This document shows positions 61,584-64,000 of a DNA stretch of 64,000 nt, one piece after another (within the stretch, counting starts at the first letter, position 1; the number at the start of each line of letters is the position of its first letter). The notes beneath the pieces were generated by a model that saw only the letters and a program-made list of their open reading frames with translations, was not told the origin of the DNA and did no database searches. Position numbers and translations under genes: made by a program. Source of the stretch: Paraburkholderia ginsengiterrae (GTDB lineage: Bacteria > Pseudomonadota > Gammaproteobacteria > Burkholderiales > Burkholderiaceae); assembly GCF_001645125.1 (NCBI RefSeq), contig NZ_LXKA01000087.1, positions 1 to 64,000 of the forward strand, read 5' to 3'.

Positions 61584-63164
61584 TCAGTGACCCAAGGTCA
61601 TCGCCGCGCCGCGCTTCGGGCGGGTCAGCCACATCATGGCGGCGAGCACGAGGCAGGTCATGCTGGCCATCTGGAACATGTCGCCGGTCGCCATCATGTA
61701 CGCCTGCTGCTGCACGATATGGTGCAACGTGCTGACTTCGCGCACGCCGTCGATGCCCATGCCATGCAAACCCTGCACGAAGCGCTGCGTGTTGCCGGAC
61801 GACGCCGTCACCGACTGCGCGACGACGTCGTAGTGATACAGCGCGCGGTTGTCCCACAGCGTGACGCTCATCGCCGTGCCGAACGCCGCCGAGAGCGTGC
61901 GCAGGAAGTTCGACAGGCTGGACGCCGCCGCGAGCTTGTCGTCGGACACGCGCGACAGCGTGGCGGCCGTCAGCGGAATAAAGAAGCATGGCAAGCCGAT
62001 ACCCTGGATCAGACCCGGCGTGATGATCTGCGTGAACGTCATGGTCAGCGTGAAGTGCGCGTCCCACCACAGCACGGCGGCGAACACGAGAAAGCCGAAC
62101 GTGGCGAGTACGCGCGCGTCGAACCGCGCCGCATGAATGCCGACCAGAATCGAGAACACCAGCGCGAGCACGCCGAGCGGCGCCGTGGCGAGTCCGGCCT
62201 GGTAGGCGGTGTAGCCCATCACGGCTTGCAGCCACAGTGGAAAGATCACGCCGACCACCGAGAAGCTCATCATGCCAAGCGAAATGATCAGCACACAGAA
62301 CGAAAATGTGCGATCGCGGAACAGGCTCAAATCGATCACCGGATGACGCTCGCCCGCCTCCCAGATCAGCAGCGACGCGATCGCCAGCACTGCCACAATC
62401 GCCAGTATCAGAATTAGCGGCGAATCGAACCAGCCGCGGTCGTGGCCGAGGTCGAGCACGGCCTGCAGCGACCCGACACCCACGACCAGCAGCACGATGC
62501 CCGGCAGATCGATCGGCGCGGCCTTGCGGTTGGGTGCTTCGCGACGCAACAGCGTCATGCACACCGCAAACGAAAAGATGCCGATCGGCAGATTGATCAG
62601 GAAGATCCACGGCCACGAAAAATTGTCGATGATCCAGCCGCCGACCACCGGCCCGAAGATCGGCGCGAGCAGCACCGTCATCGCCCACAATGCGAGTGCC
62701 ACCACGCGCTTGTCCGGTGGAAAGGTGCGCAGCAGGATGGTTTGCGAGAGCGGCACCATCGGACCGGAGAATAGGCCTTGCAACGCGCGGCACACCACCA
62801 GCACGTGAAAGTCGCCCGCCACGCCGCACAGCAGCGACGTCAATGTGAAAAGAATCACCGCGCCGAGGAAGAGCCGCGTCTCGCCAAGGCGCAGCGATAG
62901 CCAGCCCGTCAACGGCACGGCGATGGCCGCGGCCACGGAATACGAACTGATGACCCACGTGCCCTGGCTATTGGACACGCCCAGACCGCCGGAAATGGCC
63001 GGCACCGCGACGTTCGTCACCGTCGAATCCAGCACTTCGATAAACGTGGCCAGCGACAGTGCGAACGTCAGCAATGCGAGCCGCGCGCCGCGCAAGTTGC
63101 GCGCGCCGCGATGTGCGTCCGGCTCCATCGCGGCGCCGCCCGCCAGCGGCGTTGTGGCGCTCAT
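61584..63164 (-). CDS. DHA2-family MFS exporter of the rhamnolipid operon (EmrB-like)
   Basis: This 526-residue exporter has 14 membrane helices and DHA2 signatures ('FIEVLDSTVTNVAVPAI', 'GTWVISSYSVAAAIAVPLTGWLSLRLG', 'RALQGLFSGPMVPLSQTILL'). In Burkholderia rhl operons an EmrB/QacA-type pump sits between rhlB and rhlC, as here, and probably exports rhamnolipids or protects the cell. Its ATG at 63164 overlaps the rhlB stop by four bases (ATGA), so translation is coupled. Confidence 0.93.
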   Translation of the reverse strand: MSATTPLAGGAAMEPDAHRGARNLRGARLALLTFALSLATFIEVLDSTVTNVAVPAISGGLGVSNSQGTWVISSYSVAAAIAVPLTGWLSLRLGETRLFLGAVILFTLTSLLCGVAGDFHVLVVCRALQGLFSGPMVPLSQTILLRTFPPDKRVVALALWAMTVLLAPIFGPVVGGWIIDNFSWPWIFLINLPIGIFSFAVCMTLLRREAPNRKAAPIDLPGIVLLVVGVGSLQAVLDLGHDRGWFDSPLILILAIVAVLAIASLLIWEAGERHPVIDLSLFRDRTFSFCVLIISLGMMSFSVVGVIFPLWLQAVMGYTAYQAGLATAPLGVLALVFSILVGIHAARFDARVLATFGFLVFAAVLWWDAHFTLTMTFTQIITPGLIQGIGLPCFFIPLTAATLSRVSDDKLAAASSLSNFLRTLSAAFGTAMSVTLWDNRALYHYDVVAQSVTASSGNTQRFVQGLHGMGIDGVREVSTLHHIVQQQAYMMATGDMFQMASMTCLVLAAMMWLTRPKRGAAMTLGH

Positions 63165-64000
63165 GCGCGTTGCCCGCTGTTTGCCAACGCGGGCAGCAGC
63201 TTGGACACGGGCTGGTGAGTGACGTATTGCTCTCGCACGCCGCCCGGCATGAACCCTTCGATATAACGCGCAGCCGCCTCGCAGCCATCCGGCGACGCCG
63301 CCAGCCTGTCCTGCATGCGCACGCACTGGAGCGCAATCGACGGGTTGCCAAGTACGTGACCCAGCGCGCGCGCCAACGCTCGCGGCTGCAGAGGATCGTC
63401 GAGCCGGACCCCGCAGCCGCTGGCGGCGACGCGCTGCGCGTTATCGAACTGGTCGTGCGCAAACGGCGTCACGACTTGCGGAATACCGGCCTCGTAGGCA
63501 AGCGCTGCCGTGCCGATCCCGCCGTGATGCACCAGCGCCCGGCAGCGCGGCAACAGCGCCTGGAGGGGAACATAGCGGCGCTTGAGCAGCGCGAATTGCG
63601 CGTCCGCCTGCGGCGTGCTCGCTTCAGCAGACGGTGCATCCGGCGTCAGGAGAATGCCGCGCAGGCCGCGCTCCAGCGGCGCCGCGCGCACCGCCGCTTC
63701 ATACTTCGCGTGATCGACCAGCGTCGAACCCGCCGTGAACACCACAGGCCGCTCACCGCTGTCGAGGAACGCGTCGAGTCCCGCGTCGATGGCTTGCGCG
63801 CTGGTGTCGTTAAAGAGCGGAAATCCGCTCGCGCGGTATGGCGCCGGCCAATCCGGCTGCGGTTGCGCGAACCATTCGGGAAAGAGGCAGAGCACCCCAT
63901 CGGTCGAATGCAGCCACTGGCCGAAAATGCGCTTCGCCGGCGCGAGGCCGAGCTCCCCACGCAGCGCGTTAAGCGCCGGGCCGCAGACCTTGTCGAGCGC
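63161..64000 (-). CDS. rhlB: Rhamnosyltransferase 1 chain B (RhlB), partial, cut by window end
   Basis: This partial protein (279 residues, C-terminal part) has the UDP-glycosyltransferase GT-B fold. 'PVVFTAGSTLVDHAKY' begins the C-domain, and 'CRALVHHGGIGTAALAYEAGIPQVVTPFAHDQFDNAQRVAASGCG' is the sugar-nucleotide motif. It joins a rhamnose from dTDP-rhamnose to the 3-hydroxyacyl chain dimer made by RhlA. The reading frame is open to base 64000. rhlA is expected immediately upstream, outside the window. Confidence 0.9.
   Translation of the reverse strand, partial: ALDKVCGPALNALRGELGLAPAKRIFGQWLHSTDGVLCLFPEWFAQPQPDWPAPYRASGFPLFNDTSAQAIDAGLDAFLDSGERPVVFTAGSTLVDHAKYEAAVRAAPLERGLRGILLTPDAPSAEASTPQADAQFALLKRRYVPLQALLPRCRALVHHGGIGTAALAYEAGIPQVVTPFAHDQFDNAQRVAASGCGVRLDDPLQPRALARALGHVLGNPSIALQCVRMQDRLAASPDGCEAAARYIEGFMPGGVREQYVTHQPVSKLLPALANSGQRA

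Noticed and set aside
1-64000. CRISPR arrays, tRNA or rRNA genes, insertion sequences
   Set aside because: I saw no regularly spaced repeats with spacers, no tRNA-like cloverleaf or GTTCGAATC-type loop, no transposase and no terminal inverted repeats flanking a gene.

Overview
The window is high-GC DNA coding on both strands, with the gene content of a Burkholderiaceae genome, most likely Paraburkholderia. The pointers are a DUF3562 protein, dense LysR regulators each divergent from a single target gene, a Tat-exported phosphocholine-specific phospholipase C, and a Burkholderia-type rhamnolipid cluster at the right edge. I see no tRNA, rRNA, CRISPR array or intact insertion sequence. The genus call is an inference from gene content.

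Layout. 0-7.5 kb: a small orphan gene behind a phage C4-RNA-like leader, a SnoaL-like protein, an EamA exporter, an FAD monooxygenase, two exported proteins of unknown function and a YceI protein. 7.5-9.8 kb: a coupled DUF4142 / cupredoxin / ECF sigma unit facing a second cupredoxin. 9.9-22.3 kb: mostly metabolism and regulation (SDR/LysR pair, GNAT enzymes, flavin reductase, aminoglycoside-type kinase, MocR/GNAT pair, LysR/AEC pair, quinone oxidoreductase, DUF4337, LysE). 22.3-25.5 kb: an ECF42-type sigma module with two DGPF (YCII) proteins, a SRPBCC and a VOC protein, and a matching promoter. 25.9-31.7 kb: a large lipoprotein, a gene of unknown function, a 0.9-kb gene-poor stretch, a DOPA-dioxygenase-like protein, a HiPIP and a nitroreductase. 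31.0-34.1 kb: a Fur-type site upstream of a catecholate siderophore receptor and its PiuC-type hydroxylase.

35.4-43.4 kb is a five-gene minus-strand run: debranching enzyme, GH63-like glucosidase, glucose-6-phosphate dehydrogenase, polyphosphate-type glucokinase, PEBP protein. Read together it takes branched glucans or glucosides to glucose, then to glucose-6-phosphate (probably with polyphosphate as donor), then into NADPH production. 43.5-53.6 kb holds a lipoprotein, phospholipase C, a cupin, an aspartoacylase-family enzyme with an amino-acid-binding protein and a LysR, the classical divergent lysA/lysR pair, rubredoxin, a 38-residue membrane peptide and an alpha/beta hydrolase. 53.8-57.8 kb holds a processive-type glycosyltransferase, cytochrome b561, a DMT exporter with a histidine-rich tail and DUF3562.

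57.8-64.0 kb is a tightly packed minus-strand operon: rhlB (cut by the window end), a DHA2 MFS exporter, rhlC, a NodT-type outer membrane factor and a HlyD/EmrA adaptor. It would make and export (di)rhamnolipids; rhlA is expected just beyond the window. Most of the content fits known families. The least explained items are the C4-like leader, the cupredoxin/sigma unit, the 28.5-29.4 kb gap with an orphan minus-strand terminator, the small leader and membrane peptides, and the histidine-tailed exporter.
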